The position numbers and the translations under genes are program-made. From positions 372,001 to 436,000 of the forward strand of contig JBBPTG010000002.1 in the NCBI GenBank assembly GCA_038093975.1: a DNA stretch of 64,000 nt, written 5' to 3'. This document shows positions 14,785-27,013 of this stretch, piece by piece. The stretch is from Chalciporus piperatus. Its lineage: Eukaryota > Basidiomycota > Agaricomycetes > Boletales > Boletaceae. The notes beneath the pieces are model-generated. The model had not been told where the DNA came from. It saw nothing but the letters and a program-made list of their open reading frames with translations, and did not search any database. Positions within the stretch are counted from its first letter, which is position 1. Every line of letters starts with the position of its first letter.

Positions 14785-17686
14785 ATGCAACCGGAAGGCT
14801 CCAAAGCCACTTCCGCCTCGACCACACCTCGTCAGATCGGACGGCGTTTCCAAACGCTGATATGGACGTGTCTCGACTATGACCTCGTCCAATCCGCCGT
14901 GTTTTATGCCGAACGATATCATGTCATGGACGAAAACGACCACGATGCACGTCATCTCTACGCGACAGCCCTCCTCCGCTCACAACAGCCACATTCGGCA
15001 CTATACGTAGTGAGTGGCACGGAACAAGCAAAGTGTAGCGGATGTCTAGAAATCAAAGGCAAATGTTGCATGGCCCTGGCGCGTTACCGACAGGCGCGCG
15101 AAGCTCTCGACGCGGCTCTCGAGGATCCAGATTACGTTCCCTCACGTGTGTGTTGAGTTATTCTATCGTTCTATCCTGATTGCTTTCCCCAGCGTCAATG
15201 GGTCCACGCTCTGCACGGGCTTTTCCAGAGGAGGGGGCTCTTCGATGTCGAACAGGAATGATGGCAATGAAAGGCAATCTTCCTGAGAAGGCTACTGCCA
15301 GCTTTCGTCAAGCATTGGGGCTAAATCCGTTCCTTTGGGAAGCGTTCGAGGGATTGTGTGTACTTGGTAAGTGGATCCGCATTCACCGAGTTTAAGAGTG
15401 ATTCAAACGAGTTTCCAGGAACTGCACCTGAGATAGACCAGATATTTCCTCCCCGACCCATCCCCATCAAACAAACCGCTCCCGAAGAACCACCACAAGT
15501 CAAAGTCATGCCCGGACCGACTGCGACAGGTGCAGGATTCTTTACCCCTGATGTTGGCGAACACATTCATCTACGGAGTCGGAAAAATCCCCCTCAACCT
15601 TTCAGGATGGAGTTGCCACTTGCTCCGCGAGATTCATTGTAAGAACATCCATTTGAATCCGTCCGCGGTCTGTAGTCATCGTGTGTTCCTTAGGGTCCCC
15701 AATGACTCGTTTTTCCAACCGGAAAATTCCTTCCTTCAGCCACCGCCATTCCGAGGTATCCAAACGGAAAATGTACCAGCTGGCCCATCTCAGCCACCTG
15801 CTCGTCCCCTCTCATCGGCAGACGAGGCTGGACCTGTCCAGAAGCGTCTACGTTCTACCACCCGCCAGCGGAGCGTTGACATGGCAAAATTAAAGCCATC
15901 CAAGTTAGTAGTGGACGAACCCCTGAAAAAGGCACGCGCCCGCCCGGCCTTGAAGTTTGCTAACATCTTCTCATCACCCGGTCGTCGTTCCCAGCCCATC
16001 CAGAATTCGAGGAGCACTGCTGGAATCGGGAAGATTGAGCGACATCCTGGGAACAATGGGATTGGTCCGCGGCGTAGTACACGGTTATTGAGTGGAGCCA
16101 TGAGCAAACAGACTGGAAAGGTTAGACCGGCGTGGCAGCATCTGCGTCACCAGTGTCATGTCCATATGCTGACTGTCTCTCTCTTACGGCAGCATCCACC
16201 ACTGCGAGATCGTCGACGTCAACTTACGACCTCGCGTTCACACTCCATAGAGTCTGATTTGGACGAAGATACAGTTGCTGCCATAGACATCGCATCTTCG
16301 ACGTCACCGGTATCGAATGCACAATCACCTCGCTCTGATACTTCTCCGGCACCAAACCCATGGACTCCTGGCCACGAACGAGCTGCGCAAGAGGCCTACG
16401 AACAGGAAATGGCTGACTGGTACATCTACGATCTAATGCGACGATTCGCACGGGCCACAAGAGCTCTATCCGTTTACGACTGCTATTCCTGTTTGATGGA
16501 ACTTGAACACATGCCATCTGCCCACCAACAATCATCGTGGGTATTGTCGATGGTTGGTCGAGCTCACTATGAAAGGTTGGAATATGCATCTGTACGTAAC
16601 TTGTGGAAACGGATCCCCGTGTTATGTTCCATGCGGCTAATTTTCTCTCATCCCAACTTACGCGCTTTCTTAGGCCGAACGCGCATTCAGGGCTGCTCGT
16701 GCGCTGGAACCATACCGGGTTTGCGATATGGAAGTGTATTCTACCCTCCTTTGGCATTTACAGCAGAACGTCCAGCTTTCGTTTCTCGCCCAAGAACTAA
16801 TGAATATCAACCCGCATGCCCCGCAAGCTTGGATTGCGGCTGGCAATCTGTTCTCGCTGCAGAAAGAGCGTTCACAAGCTCTGACGTGTTTTCGACGTGC
16901 GGCTGAACTGGACCCGTCGTGCGCGTACGCGTTCACACTGAGCGGACACGAGTCAATCGACGAAGACCTTGATAAGGCAATTTCATTCTTCCAGACTGCA
17001 TTACGTGCGGACGAACGACATTACAACGCCTGGTGAGTGAAAATTCGAGTGCGTGGTCCTGTGAGTAAGGCTGATTACATCAACCACAGGTATGGCCTAG
17101 GGACTTGCTATCTGCGCATGAGCAAAATACGTCTGGCAGAATATCATTACCGCAAGGCACTCGAGATCCACCCACAAAATGCAGTGCTTCTCGGATGTGT
17201 GGGCATGGTAAGCCGACTCCGTCCGAGTCTGCGATAAGGACATGTTCCTGCGGTTTAGCTGATTCGCGTGTTTCAGACTGTTGAACGTCGCGGAGATAAG
17301 GTCGCGGCCTATACACTATTCGACCAGGCCGTGCGACTCGCACCAGACAATGCACTCGTTCGGTATCGGCGGGCGAAAATCCTGATATCAACAAAACGAT
17401 ACAAGGTTTGACCAAATCTGCTCTTTTATTAATTGACGGTGTTCTTATCTATGATGTACAGGACGCGATTGAGGATTTGCAAAAGCTGCGCGATAGCTCG
17501 CCAGAGGAATCGAATGTCGTGTTCCAGCTCGCCAAGGTGTATCGACTGATCGGAGATGAGGGCAATGCGGCACATTGGCTCGCCATCGCTCGTGACATTG
17601 CACCAAAGAGCGTCAACAAGCTGAAGAAGCTGGTCGACACTGTCAAGGACGAAGGGGTGGGCGACGAGCAGATGGACGAGGGGTAG
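14785..17686 (+). CDS. CDC27: Anaphase-promoting complex subunit CDC27/APC3
   Basis: CDC27 is a TPR scaffold of the anaphase-promoting complex that binds the C-box/IR tails of activators and APC10. The N-terminal TPR part shows LVQSAVFYAERYHVMDENDH, HLYATALLRSQQPHSALYVV, and CSGCLEIKGKCCMALARYRQ. KATASFRQALGLNPFLWEAF ends the N-terminal block. A long Ser/Pro/Arg-rich linker follows, with many basic and SP sites. The C-terminal TPR array shows INPHAPQAWIAAGNLFSLQK, ALTCFRRAAELDPSCAYAFT, YGLGTCYLRMSKIRLAEYHY, and a last repeat ending near the stop with an acidic tail. Several introns are evident. Start at the first ATG of the open frame (MQPEGSKATS); an extra upstream exon cannot be excluded. 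Confidence 0.88.
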
Positions 17687-18244
17687 CTGTATCTTAAATA
17701 TGTTTTATTTGGGTGAATATCATGACGAAAGTGGGCAATGAGACCTATTTCTCTTCGTGTGACCGGATTATACAATTTTGACTTGTTATTATCGTGGCCG
17801 CAATGAGGGTGCTTCCATCCGAGGTGCCTAGTCGGTCTAGGGTCACATTTCCGAGTCACAACGAAACCTCGGTATTTCAAAATTACCATATAAATTCACC
17901 GCGCCCCGTGTCTCAGACTTCGCTCTCTTCCCCCCACAACGACAATGCCCTCCTCCTTCCAATAGGTCATCCCTGCCACAACTCTCCCCTCCCCGCCGCG
18001 TCCACTCCAAGAACGCAGGCTGTCCCCCGCCTTGAAGCATGGTCAACAAACTCGCCCGCCAATCCAACAACGGCACCATTCTGTTCGAGCCCTTCATCGT
18101 AGACCGTATACATCGTTGAATCTTCCCCCACTTCTGGTTGGTACTTCTGAGCCCCTCTCCACGACGTGCAACTGACTGCGCGCGACGCGTCAGACGCCAC
18201 ACCCCACCACTACAGTATATCACCCCTGTTCTCCCTCCGCACAG
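17687..18244. other. Intergenic region with possible 5' leader and uORF
   Basis: This spacer holds the CDC27 3' end and the leader of the next gene. Within it, 18039-18119 is a 26-codon open frame starting MVNKLARQSNNGTILFEPF. It could be a uORF, or a first exon ended by the GTATAC donor at its end. Frame continuity with the downstream protein is not proven. Confidence 0.35.
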
Positions 18245-19138
18245 ATGTCGACAGAATATTCCAGTTTGTTCACAATGGCCCGCAACAAGTTGCATGTCGC
18301 CGTCGCCGGCAAGGACAACTGCAACCTTCACCGCTGGGTCCTCCTTAAAAACTCGATGTTTCACTCACAACCTGCCATCTCCCCCTCCGCAACCACCGGT
18401 CAATCCGACCTCATGTCTGTATTTTCTGAACAAAACGTAGTTGATGACGAAGAAGATGGCTCCGAATTGGAGGAGTCAGACTCGTTCATGTTTCCCGACG
18501 CCAGCAAACTCGTGCCTCGAAATTCAATTGACATGTCTTCTTCCGAGGCTGAATGGCTCGACAGCCTCTTGGAAACACTTTGCGAACGTGAAGAGGACGA
18601 GTTATGCTCGGACTCTGACCCAGATGTCCGCGTTTCTGTCTTGACCGTGGAGGATGACGACGACACCCCTCTCAGTCCCTTGACGTCCCCTATGTCGTCA
18701 TCCGACGATCTCTTCAGCCATCACACAGACTGTCCCCCACCCGTTGCTGTTCCATATCCTGTGCCATATCCACCTTTCCACCCACCACTCGTTCGCCCAT
18801 ATGAGCTTGGCCCTATTATTGAATCTCCTTTGATCTCCCGGTCGGCATACGATCCTCTACCTCACTATGATATCGACGAGCTAGATGATCTCTCAATGCC
18901 AGAAGCTATAGATGATACTTCCGACGACGAGTCCGACACCCCTTCAACCCCCTCTCTTGGCAGGTCGTCCGACCTTTTATTTTCCGCCACCCCCTCAGGA
19001 GATCGTCGTCGGGGGCGGTCTCACCCGGACGTATTCATTCGCACGACAGGTTCGGTCTTTGATCGTTTCGAGCTTGACCCCCTCCCTTTCCCTGACGAAG
19101 ACAACTTCCATTCGTATAATGTCTACGAAGAGTGCTAG
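18245..19138 (+). CDS. Unknown acidic, Ser/Asp/Pro-rich protein
   Basis: An uninterrupted 297-codon frame with codon use like its neighbours (GCC, GTC, AAG and GGC favoured). The N-terminus contains VAVAGKDNCNLHRWVLLKNS, which looks like a conserved core. The remainder is acidic and disordered (DDEEDGSELEESDS, EDDDDTPLSPLTSPMSSSDD), with a Pro/Tyr stretch (VPYPVPYPPFHPP) and a final RTTGSVFDRFELDPLPF segment. I recognise no domain. It has no signal peptide or membrane segment. The start is the first ATG in frame; a second ATG eleven codons on (MARNKLHV) is a reasonable alternative. Function cannot be given. Confidence 0.6.
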   Translation: MSTEYSSLFTMARNKLHVAVAGKDNCNLHRWVLLKNSMFHSQPAISPSATTGQSDLMSVFSEQNVVDDEEDGSELEESDSFMFPDASKLVPRNSIDMSSSEAEWLDSLLETLCEREEDELCSDSDPDVRVSVLTVEDDDDTPLSPLTSPMSSSDDLFSHHTDCPPPVAVPYPVPYPPFHPPLVRPYELGPIIESPLISRSAYDPLPHYDIDELDDLSMPEAIDDTSDDESDTPSTPSLGRSSDLLFSATPSGDRRRGRSHPDVFIRTTGSVFDRFELDPLPFPDEDNFHSYNVYEEC

Positions 19139-19385
19139 TTAGTGGTGCTATGTCTATCGTATAATTCACCTTTTGTGGGTATCGTTGCCTGTTGATATGC
19201 TACTTCGCTTTGTATTTTAGATTTTCTACTCTGGGATCACTGATATTTCGCTTCCACAACGGCTTTCATATCGGCTTGTACATCGGCTCTCAATAGAACA
19301 TGTCGAAACCCTGACTGCGTGATGCCCGTCAGGTCGGCATGGCTGCGGCACGACCGACCCCATGGCGGGGCCCACGCCTGTTTGA

Positions 19386-20461
19386 TCACCTCTGAAGAGG
19401 TAAAGTCTCCCAGAACGTGTTACCCGTCAGCGACAATGGGGTCCGGCTGACGTACTGTACTGAAAGGTTGTTGAACGCAGTCGGAAAAGCCTCCGACATG
19501 GGAAGGGGTCCCGATTCGACAAAGGGTACTGGTGTCCCACAAATTGTCGTGGGATGGGTGAACACACGCCGCCGTACTCATGATAAGTCATACCTAGTTG
19601 CATCAAGCAAGGCGATTCCTTTTCTATCTTGGAAACAGGGTTACTACAAGGGCGTGTCAGACCACACTTCGCATGGCCTAGAAACCGTCGGGGGGCATGC
19701 ACGCACTTGTCGATATAGTCACTGAAGCGATTCGCGAGAAAAATGATATCGCACAAGCGTTCAAATGTCCAATTTGCGCGAATCACGGACTCGTACAGGT
19801 TGAGGTCACAATGCGGCATATACAGCATCGTGGGACCATCCACAGAGTGCCTGCCTGCCTAGTGTTTTCGGTCAGCTTGAAGATGCAAACAGAGTCCGTT
19901 AGGTAAAACAGCTTGCTTGATGATCGTCAAGACACTGCATTCCGAGAGCTTGGAATAGCTCCCTGTCTGCATCCGTGAAGACGGGGTCATATACACAGAC
20001 ATTGGCTGAGTCCTAATCACAGGTTCCAGACTTCAGGAGGCTGACTACAACAGATCGAGGTTTGAGTCCACGCACTATGTCTGAAAAAGTACACAGCTGA
20101 CTGAGGAAAGCAAGCTGCGCTCGGGCATCGCGGGACGACGATGGACTTCCCAGCCCTAGACACAGCACTTTTCGGGGCTTGATGCGCACTTCAAGAAGCA
20201 CAGCCTGGAAGATTTCTATTGTCCAGAGCGTTTGCGGCCGTCAGGGTGTGGGTTGTTAGAGTCACACGTACCCTTGCAGGCTAATGACCAAGTGATATCG
20301 GACACGAGCTCTTGTTTGACGCGTGCTAGAAGATCGGATGGTGTTGCTGGATTCGATTTGGTCTTGGCCCCTTTTCGCTTCCTGCGATTGACGCGAATGA
20401 ACGAGTCATATGCGAATGACTCGCTGCCTTCTGACCCCTGCATTTGCATTTGCATGGGCAC
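19386..20461 (-). CDS. SRR1-like protein
   Basis: SRR1 domain protein, a eukaryotic family named from the plant phytochrome-signalling gene; fungal function is poorly known. The N-terminal exon is MPMQMQMQGSEGSESFAYDS with a basic RRKRKGAKTK stretch. The core reads VRIKPRKVLCLGLGSPSSSR, DARAQLAFLSQLCTFSDI, DSANVCVYDPVFTDADRELF, PTMLYMPHCDLNLYESVIRA, NWTFERLCDIIFLANRFSDY, and the closing SEAFPTAFNNLSVQYVSRT. This is the full SRR1 order. Introns are short. The junction after LGMQCLDDHQ (plus strand near 19950) appears to use a GC donor, because the nearby GT alternative is very weak. The gene ends with LPLQR and TGA at 19386-19388. Confidence 0.85.
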
Positions 20462-20805
20462 GTTGCACGGGAGTCACGGTCAAATGAAAGGGAGACGGAA
20501 CCATTTCGAAATTTGTCAAAGATGGGACAAGCCCGGCAATCAGATCGCACTACCGCCATGCCAGGACAACACTTCCTCACTCCACTCCAACAAACACCGT
20601 TCGTTCGTTCGTTCGTTCGCACCCGATGATCATGAGACGGCAACGACAAGAACTTAAAGACGGAAATGTTCCGAGCCAGCTAACAGAGCACTGTCCGCTC
20701 ATATCGTACTTATTACATCCTGTGCGAAGATAGACGCCTTTACAGGATGACATCAAGAACGCCCGCCTAAAAGTACATCATCGACCCAATCCAGAATCCT
20801 TCTTT
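20462..20805. other. Intergenic region with a tetranucleotide repeat
   Basis: Spacer between the SRR1 start and the TMA20 stop. It contains a GTTC microsatellite of about five units at 20599-20619. Nothing else is recognisable. Confidence 0.45.
20599..20619. repeat. (GTTC)n microsatellite
   Basis: Five consecutive GTTC/TTCG units are visible, lying upstream of the SRR1-like start codon, so within its probable promoter or leader. Confidence 0.8.
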
Positions 20806-21525
20806 TTAGAGCGTTTGAATTGCCCACAAGTCATCTCCCAAGTGCGTCACAATTTCCACACCAACTCCTTTGTTCACCTTGCGAATCTCTTCCGTGCCTA
20901 ACTTGGTCAGACCGATCGCTACAGCGTGTTCCTTGCCTTCTGCATGAATCGCAACGATTGTATTGGCAGGGACTTCAGACTCCGGTGGAGGAAGGTATCC
21001 TCCAGCAGACGTAAGTCCGGGACACATCATGTGAGCGCCTGCCAGAAGGAAACGTATTGCCCCGCGATCGATGCCTACTTTGGGTAGTATGGATGGGTCT
21101 AGAGAGCGACGCATGAACAATCGAGGGGAGCTAGGCTAGATGCATGTATGGCTTACACTTGTGGAACATTCGAAGAGTGGGATAGATTGGCCCGTCGAAA
21201 TGTTGGAAGAACAAGGGTTCGGCATTAAGGGTATATATCGAAATATGCTCTCTGCTGTCTTGTCGGATGGGTTCGATGATGAATGAAGCAGTACTGGGGA
21301 GGAGTTACGAACCATTTAACATGGGTTAGAGACTCTTTCTTTGGCCATATCTGTTCGAGAGTTTCAGGTTGTATTTTCCACTGTGAAAGCACCGCCGCCC
21401 GGATCGATCGCTGGACAGACGATTTCGGTGGCGTTTGGCCCGCTATGTCAGTGGATGGCGAGAACCTAGAGATCAGATCAGTCGTCTGTATGACGGACGG
21501 AGATGGGGCAGTACTTTTTGAACAT
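20806..21525 (-). CDS. TMA20: Translation machinery-associated protein TMA20/MCTS1
   Basis: MCTS1/Tma20 with its partner DENR/Tma22 recycles 40S subunits and promotes re-initiation. The first exon is tiny (MFKK; ATG at 21523-21525) and joins to [20 protein letters not shown]. The N-terminal domain continues as [20 protein letters not shown] and [20 protein letters not shown]. The last exon is the PUA domain: [60 protein letters not shown], and [20 protein letters not shown]. Introns are GT-AG with good branch sites. Length and domain order fit the family. Confidence 0.92.
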
Positions 21526-21821
21526 GGTGGCGACCGATTGAGTGGTATGAGGAAAGACTCCAATTACTTGCTATGCTATCTTATCTTATCAGCCAAGCAC
21601 GACTAGTTTTTCTCGACCTTCACTTAATATTCTACATTATTTTGATACCTTCCACGGCCTATACTAATACATTAGATACGAAGCTACGAGGGGACATCGA
21701 TAGCAAAGTGAGGTGTTTGAGACATATGATGGAATGAAAATAGTTCAAGTATAGTGAAAGATGCAGTCGTATGAGAGAACCAACGAAACAGTCAAGCGGA
21801 GGAGGATGGCGATGCAAAGCT

Positions 21822-24800
21822 CTATGAAATGTCTTCATCCTTGTCTTCCATCTGCGATGGCTTCAACAACCCGGGAACGCGCATCGCGAGCGCCCGTTCA
21901 GCCTGGGCTTTCATTTGGGCTTCTGCTTCCTTTTCCTCGAGGTACAGTTCGGCATTATCACCAGACGAGAATTCCTTGAGTTGGATAAGGAAGTCACGCA
22001 ATGCAAGCTTGAATCGATTGATGTCGCTGTGGAATTCGCCCAATCCTGCAACGAATACTTGAACTTGGGAACTGCAAGGAATCGATGTTAGTAGAGGCGC
22101 GCCGCTATGACCGAGGAACGCACCTGTGGACATGAGGGAATGCTGTCTGGAGCAAATTTGCACAATACTCCTTGAGGAACAGTGAATTTGACATGTTGGC
22201 GTCGGACACCTGGGCGGGGTTGAATAACGTTGTTTGGATTTGGTTCATCTCGACGAGTTGGAACATCCGCGCAAGCAAGATACTCTGCAGCTTGAATCCA
22301 CTCTTGTGATCTGCATCGGTGAGAACAAAGAAAATGTCTTGAAGGATGCTGAGGAAGTATTGTTGGAAAAAGACGTTGCTAACGGCTGGCTCTGCGCTCG
22401 CGAAGTTGTTGATCACCTCGAGACAAACTACAAAGCATTGGTGCGCGTCTCACATAAAGAAACAAAGACGTACGGTTCAAACCAGTATCCGCAATATCAC
22501 GCATGGTATGCTTGATGGCCCATATAATACTGTCCATGAATAGCTTAAACTGATTTGGCGATATTCCAAGAAGAGCTGTCGAGGAGAGTTGGCAATATTT
22601 AGCGCAGACAAAGACATGTATGCCTACCGGGGAAGCAGCTGAGATTAATGGCCCTGAGCAATTTGAAGAAGCCCACACGATGCTCCGGAAATTCGGCAAA
22701 GTCTTGGTTAATCATATTGAGTGTAGGTTCAAAGACGGCGTCGAGGATAGCGGGAACTTGGGGTGTAAGAAGAGCCTAAAGGTAACAGCAAACTCAGTGG
22801 ATGCACCTTCCAAGAAAGATATACTTACACCAAGGCGGCCTATAATCGTGGCCATGACATTGAGGACCTCGGCGTCTCGTGCTGTCGGCACATTGCGGCT
22901 GTAATCCCCAAGAATGGCGTCCAAGAGTGGTGGCATGAAGTTAAGGTTGACTGCGTCAAGATCTTCCGCCTTCTTGATGTATGTCTCCATCAACTTCAGG
23001 ATCTCCTTCTTCACCGTTCGAAGTTGTCGGATCTTGGGTGTCTTCGTTGCAATTACACCTAGGAAACAGTAATCAATAAAGCGAGAACCCGATGAAGAAC
23101 AATGCTGGCTAACTGACCTTCTCGGGCAACGGTCTCGCTGATGATGCCACTGACGGCCTTGTAGAGTCCAAGCATATCCAAGAATATACGCCCAATCTGG
23201 GGCAGATAGAAGCTACCAATGGAGGTGCATGCTGAAACGTTGGTCTTTAAGACGTTCGAGAGGATTTTTATGTTATCGAGGTTGCTCAAAACATCGATGT
23301 TCTGTGCGGCTTGTGCCATCAAAGAGTCCCACTGCAGAGACTGAGTTCGGTGGACAAATCAAAGGCGGAGGAAACCTTACTGCATTGTTGGGCAACTCCA
23401 TCAGCCTCGCAATCAACTTTTCTTGTTGCGGTTTGTTCGGCTGAGCAGAAATCATGTATCCGACCGCCTCGTAAAATGTGTGCACCTTGGAGGAGCGCGC
23501 GTCAATTTAGGAGAATCGGATAAAGGAGTAACTTACTTGTTGCGGTGACAAGTCGACTGTTATCCTGTGTAATAACCGCAATATTTCATCGATAAACGGT
23601 TCTTGCTCCCCCGACTGTTGCATGACGAAATGCCGGCGACACTTTTGAGCAATCTTGATGAATGTATCACAGGCCATGTCCTGGACACCTGTCGATCAAG
23701 CGTTCCAAATCAGCATCGCGTGAACAATCGACCTGCGCTACCGCGTACCTTCGTGTGTCTCGTGCATGAATTCAAACAGTTTGTTGACGACCGTCTTCAA
23801 GAACTTCCAGTGAGCCTTGAGGAAGCGTGGGTACTGTCCAACGATATACATGATGTCCGACGCGACAACGGCTTTATTGTCCTTCCCGCGTTTGATTTCG
23901 CATAGTCCGAGCAAGTCCTTGATCACAGTCACCAGGAACCGCTTTTCGGTCTCCTCATCTAGAGTACAAACCGATCAATACCAAGCAAGACCGCCCACGA
24001 AGGGAAATCACTTACTCATGGCTCCGGAGACACTACCAATGGCCCAGCATAGTGTGTTCAAGTTCTGCCAACTCCATTCGGAGCCGTCTACTTGCTTGGA
24101 CAATTTTTCCGTTAAGATATTTTCTGTGTCGACGACGTCTAAATGGGTAAGATAGACCAAAAGTTCGCGCATCTGCTTGTAGAGAACGATGGTGTCGATT
24201 TCCTTCATGAACTCTCGGACTATTTCTCCTTCGTCGTTCTCCACGATTAGAACCTGCGAATATGTTAGTCGTTGTCAGTGGGTGAAAAGGATGCTCGCAC
24301 CTCTTCTGGCTTGACCATCCGCTCAATGACCACGAGGCGAAGGTTACTCAGAACATCGCTGTAAATGTTCTTCCGCAGAGCCATCCCGTTCAGCATGTTG
24401 CCGGGCCCATTTCCAAGGCTGAGGCCCATGAGTAAACCACTGTCTCCGATGGGTAGTGCTTGAATCTCGTCATAGAGCTCTGCCACGAGCTTTAACCAGT
24501 ATTCGAGAGTGATCTTGAATATCTCCCGTTCATCAACCTGCGACACTTTGACCATATATAGGTGGGCATTGAGCAGAACATCGCGGTTGGCCTCGGTCTC
24601 GACGGCTCGTAGGTGCTGGGAGAGGAAGTTACAGAGGAAGAGAGCAAGGTTGAGGACAAGTTCTTGACCAGAGTCGGATGCGGACGCGTAGGCGGCAGCA
24701 ATATTTGTTGAGGGGGGAATCATGCGATTGACAGAGGTCATGACCATAGCGAACAAGATCACGAACTTGGGATCGTACTCTGGTCCTACATTCAGACCAG

Positions 24801-25901
24801 CGATTTCGGCCAAACACTTCAAAGTCACATTGCGGAACTCTGGAGCCTCGAGGAACTGGGGAAAAATTAGAATGAAACGCCGTAGAATAAAGAGACTGAA
24901 CACATACGCGGTTGAGTAGTAGATCTATTATGGTAGTCTCGAAAATGTATCCGAGGGGTATCCAATTCAAGAATCTCAAAAGCGTTTCCAGAGTAGCCTT
25001 GATCAAGCTCGTTTTCTGCGCCTCCTCAAGGACCTCGGAGCAGAGCTTGAATATCTCACTGAACTCCCCGCACATCTGGTTTTTGAGATTCTTGATCTTG
25101 GTCTGCGTCATTTGTTCCGCAGAATAGTCAAAGACTTCTTCCGACAAAATCCGCAAGATGACCATGTTGTTCTCACAAAGCGAGAGATTCGTCTTGGATG
25201 ATTCGACGAGTTCGGTTATAAAAGTAGGCCAATTATGTGGCCATTCTTGCTTCAGTATCTGGGTCGTAGAGACGTGCATGAGTGACGGAGATTATCAGTG
25301 AGAAGCCTTATTACCTGAACAAGAGCAAGATTAAGCTTGTTGATGAACGTTTTTTCCTTTCTCATCGTGGTCTCGTCTGATGCGATCTTGACTGTGATGC
25401 CGACAACAAAGTTTCTGATGCCTAAGAGCGACATAAGAAACGTGTCGATCAAGAAAGCAGGGAGTAAATACCTTGCCGTTGACCATCCGGCAGTGTTTTC
25501 CATCGCACCGTGATAAGTTTCTCGAGGATTTGTAAACCGATATACTGTAGCGAGAGAATAAGATCGGCGATAAGTGGATTAGATGGTCGCGGACCTTGGA
25601 TTGCTGGAACGTCGATCTCTCCATGATATCTGGGACTCGTGTCCACGCGTCTGGATGTTCCTCGAACTGAGTAAGCACCTGCTGGGCCATTTGTTGCTGT
25701 GAAGCGAGGAGTGGTTAGCACAGATTGACTGTGACGAGAGCAAGGACCGACTTCCTGGCCCCGACCGGTATAAAGGGTCATCGCAACCTTGTCCAGGAGG
25801 GAGACATCGAACTCCTTGGAGAAGTCAAGTAGGCCCTGTTGCACAATGCGAACACGATCAACGATACGGATGGCGCGCGACGCGGAGACACATACCTCCA
25901 T
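21822..25901 (-). CDS. XPO1: Exportin-1 (CRM1)
   Basis: CRM1 is the karyopherin that exports NES-bearing cargo with RanGTP. The first coding exon is only ATG GAG, then a 60 nt intron, then [20 protein letters not shown]. Order of conserved blocks: [139 protein letters not shown], ending MEDKDEDIS. The Cys in NTLCWAIGS (codon 24047-24049) is the leptomycin B target residue, so the protein should be drug-sensitive. The many exons cover the whole HEAT-repeat family length. Confidence 0.94.
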
Positions 25902-26086
25902 GGATGATGGGAGTTTGGTGAGTAGGAATGAATGTGGTCGTGGAACAAGACGCGTTTAAAGCAGCGCCGACAGCGGCGAGAAAGAGAGCGGGATCGTGAA
26001 CCAAGCACGATGTTGGGCAGAGGGTCATCTAATCGTATTAGGTAAGACAGCTCACACGTTCAGGTTAGGGTTAGTACCGAGTTACC

Positions 26087-26134
26087 TAAGTAGTCTACTC
26101 CAAGTCTACTCCAAGTCTACTCCGAGTCTACTCC
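26087..26134. repeat. Short 11-bp tandem repeat upstream of unknown gene
   Basis: Four near-identical units of the form AGTCTACTCC(A/G) occur in tandem, followed by related GAGTC-containing units. They lie in the divergent spacer between XPO1 and the next gene, about 30-75 bp before its ATG. Confidence 0.75.
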
Positions 26135-26164
26135 TAGATCCGAGTCCCCTCCGAGTCGTTCACC

Positions 26165-27013
26165 ATGTCGAGCAGCGAGCAAGAGTTTGCAAGTCCACTC
26201 TCACAGTTCTCAACAGACCAGTTCTCAGACGATGAGATAGTTTGGACACACGACGGATCTATCAGTGACACCGACTTTATCCTCCTTCGACATCCCCTCC
26301 TCGAAGCTCGCTCAATCCCATCCACTGTCTCAGACTCTACTGGACCCCCCGGTTCGGATGGAGACTTCACCTCTGCGTTCGATAAACTCTCCCTCCGCGA
26401 TCCTAAGCTCCTCGAGAGCTCAGACTCGTCCAGCAGCTCAGAGTCAGACATCCTCTTAACCGTCCCCACCATCTCGAAGAAGAGTCGTACCCCTAAGCGC
26501 AACAAGAGAAAAGCAGCCAAAAAAGCCAAACGTAAAGCTCCCCCGTCAGACAGCACTTCCACCGAGTCCGAGGACTCCCTCGGGACGCGTACTCCTACCG
26601 CCTCCTATGAAGAAGCATCCGCTTTCATTTCGCAGTGTGTCTCGTAACCTTCTCACATTCACTGACCAAAACAGTTGATCTCGTTTATCAGATATATCGC
26701 ATCTCCTGTAAAGGAAAATGGCGCGGAGCTTAATCTGTTGCGCGCACTCATCGTCGAGCTTGGCCTCCGCTCCCCCACCGCTTCGGATTTACCGGGAACA
26801 CTCACTTCTGCTCGCAAGATGCTCAAAGCCGAAGCCCACGTCAACGTGAAAGAGTATGTTGCGACCCGTCACAAGGGTCAGTCGGCTCTCCAGCAGATAA
26901 TGAAACCAAGCAAGAACGCGCTTCGCAAAGACCTCAGAAAGGGGAATACAGTTTCTCGCAAATGGGTTAAGGCTCACGGCCTGCAGGTATTGCTCATCAC
27001 CTGCTTCATGTAA
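26165..27013 (+). CDS. Unknown Ser-rich protein with a conserved C-terminal helix-rich region
   Basis: Two exons. The first encodes a Ser/Asp-rich acidic region (SSSEQEFASPLSQFSTDQFS), a Ser block, and a strongly basic stretch (KRNKRKAAKKAKRK) that could be a nuclear localisation signal. The donor GTGTGT after SAFISQ pairs best with the acceptor before ATATATCGC, restoring FISQYIASPVKENGAELNLL. The C-terminal part (RALIVELGLRSP, MLKAEAHVNVKEYVATRHKG, MKPSKNALRKDLRKGNTVSR) looks ordered and conserved, but I cannot name a domain. The gene diverges from XPO1. Confidence 0.6.

Noticed and set aside
26063..26074. Telomere-like GGTTAGGGTTAG
   Set aside because: Less than two units; too short to call an interstitial telomeric repeat.
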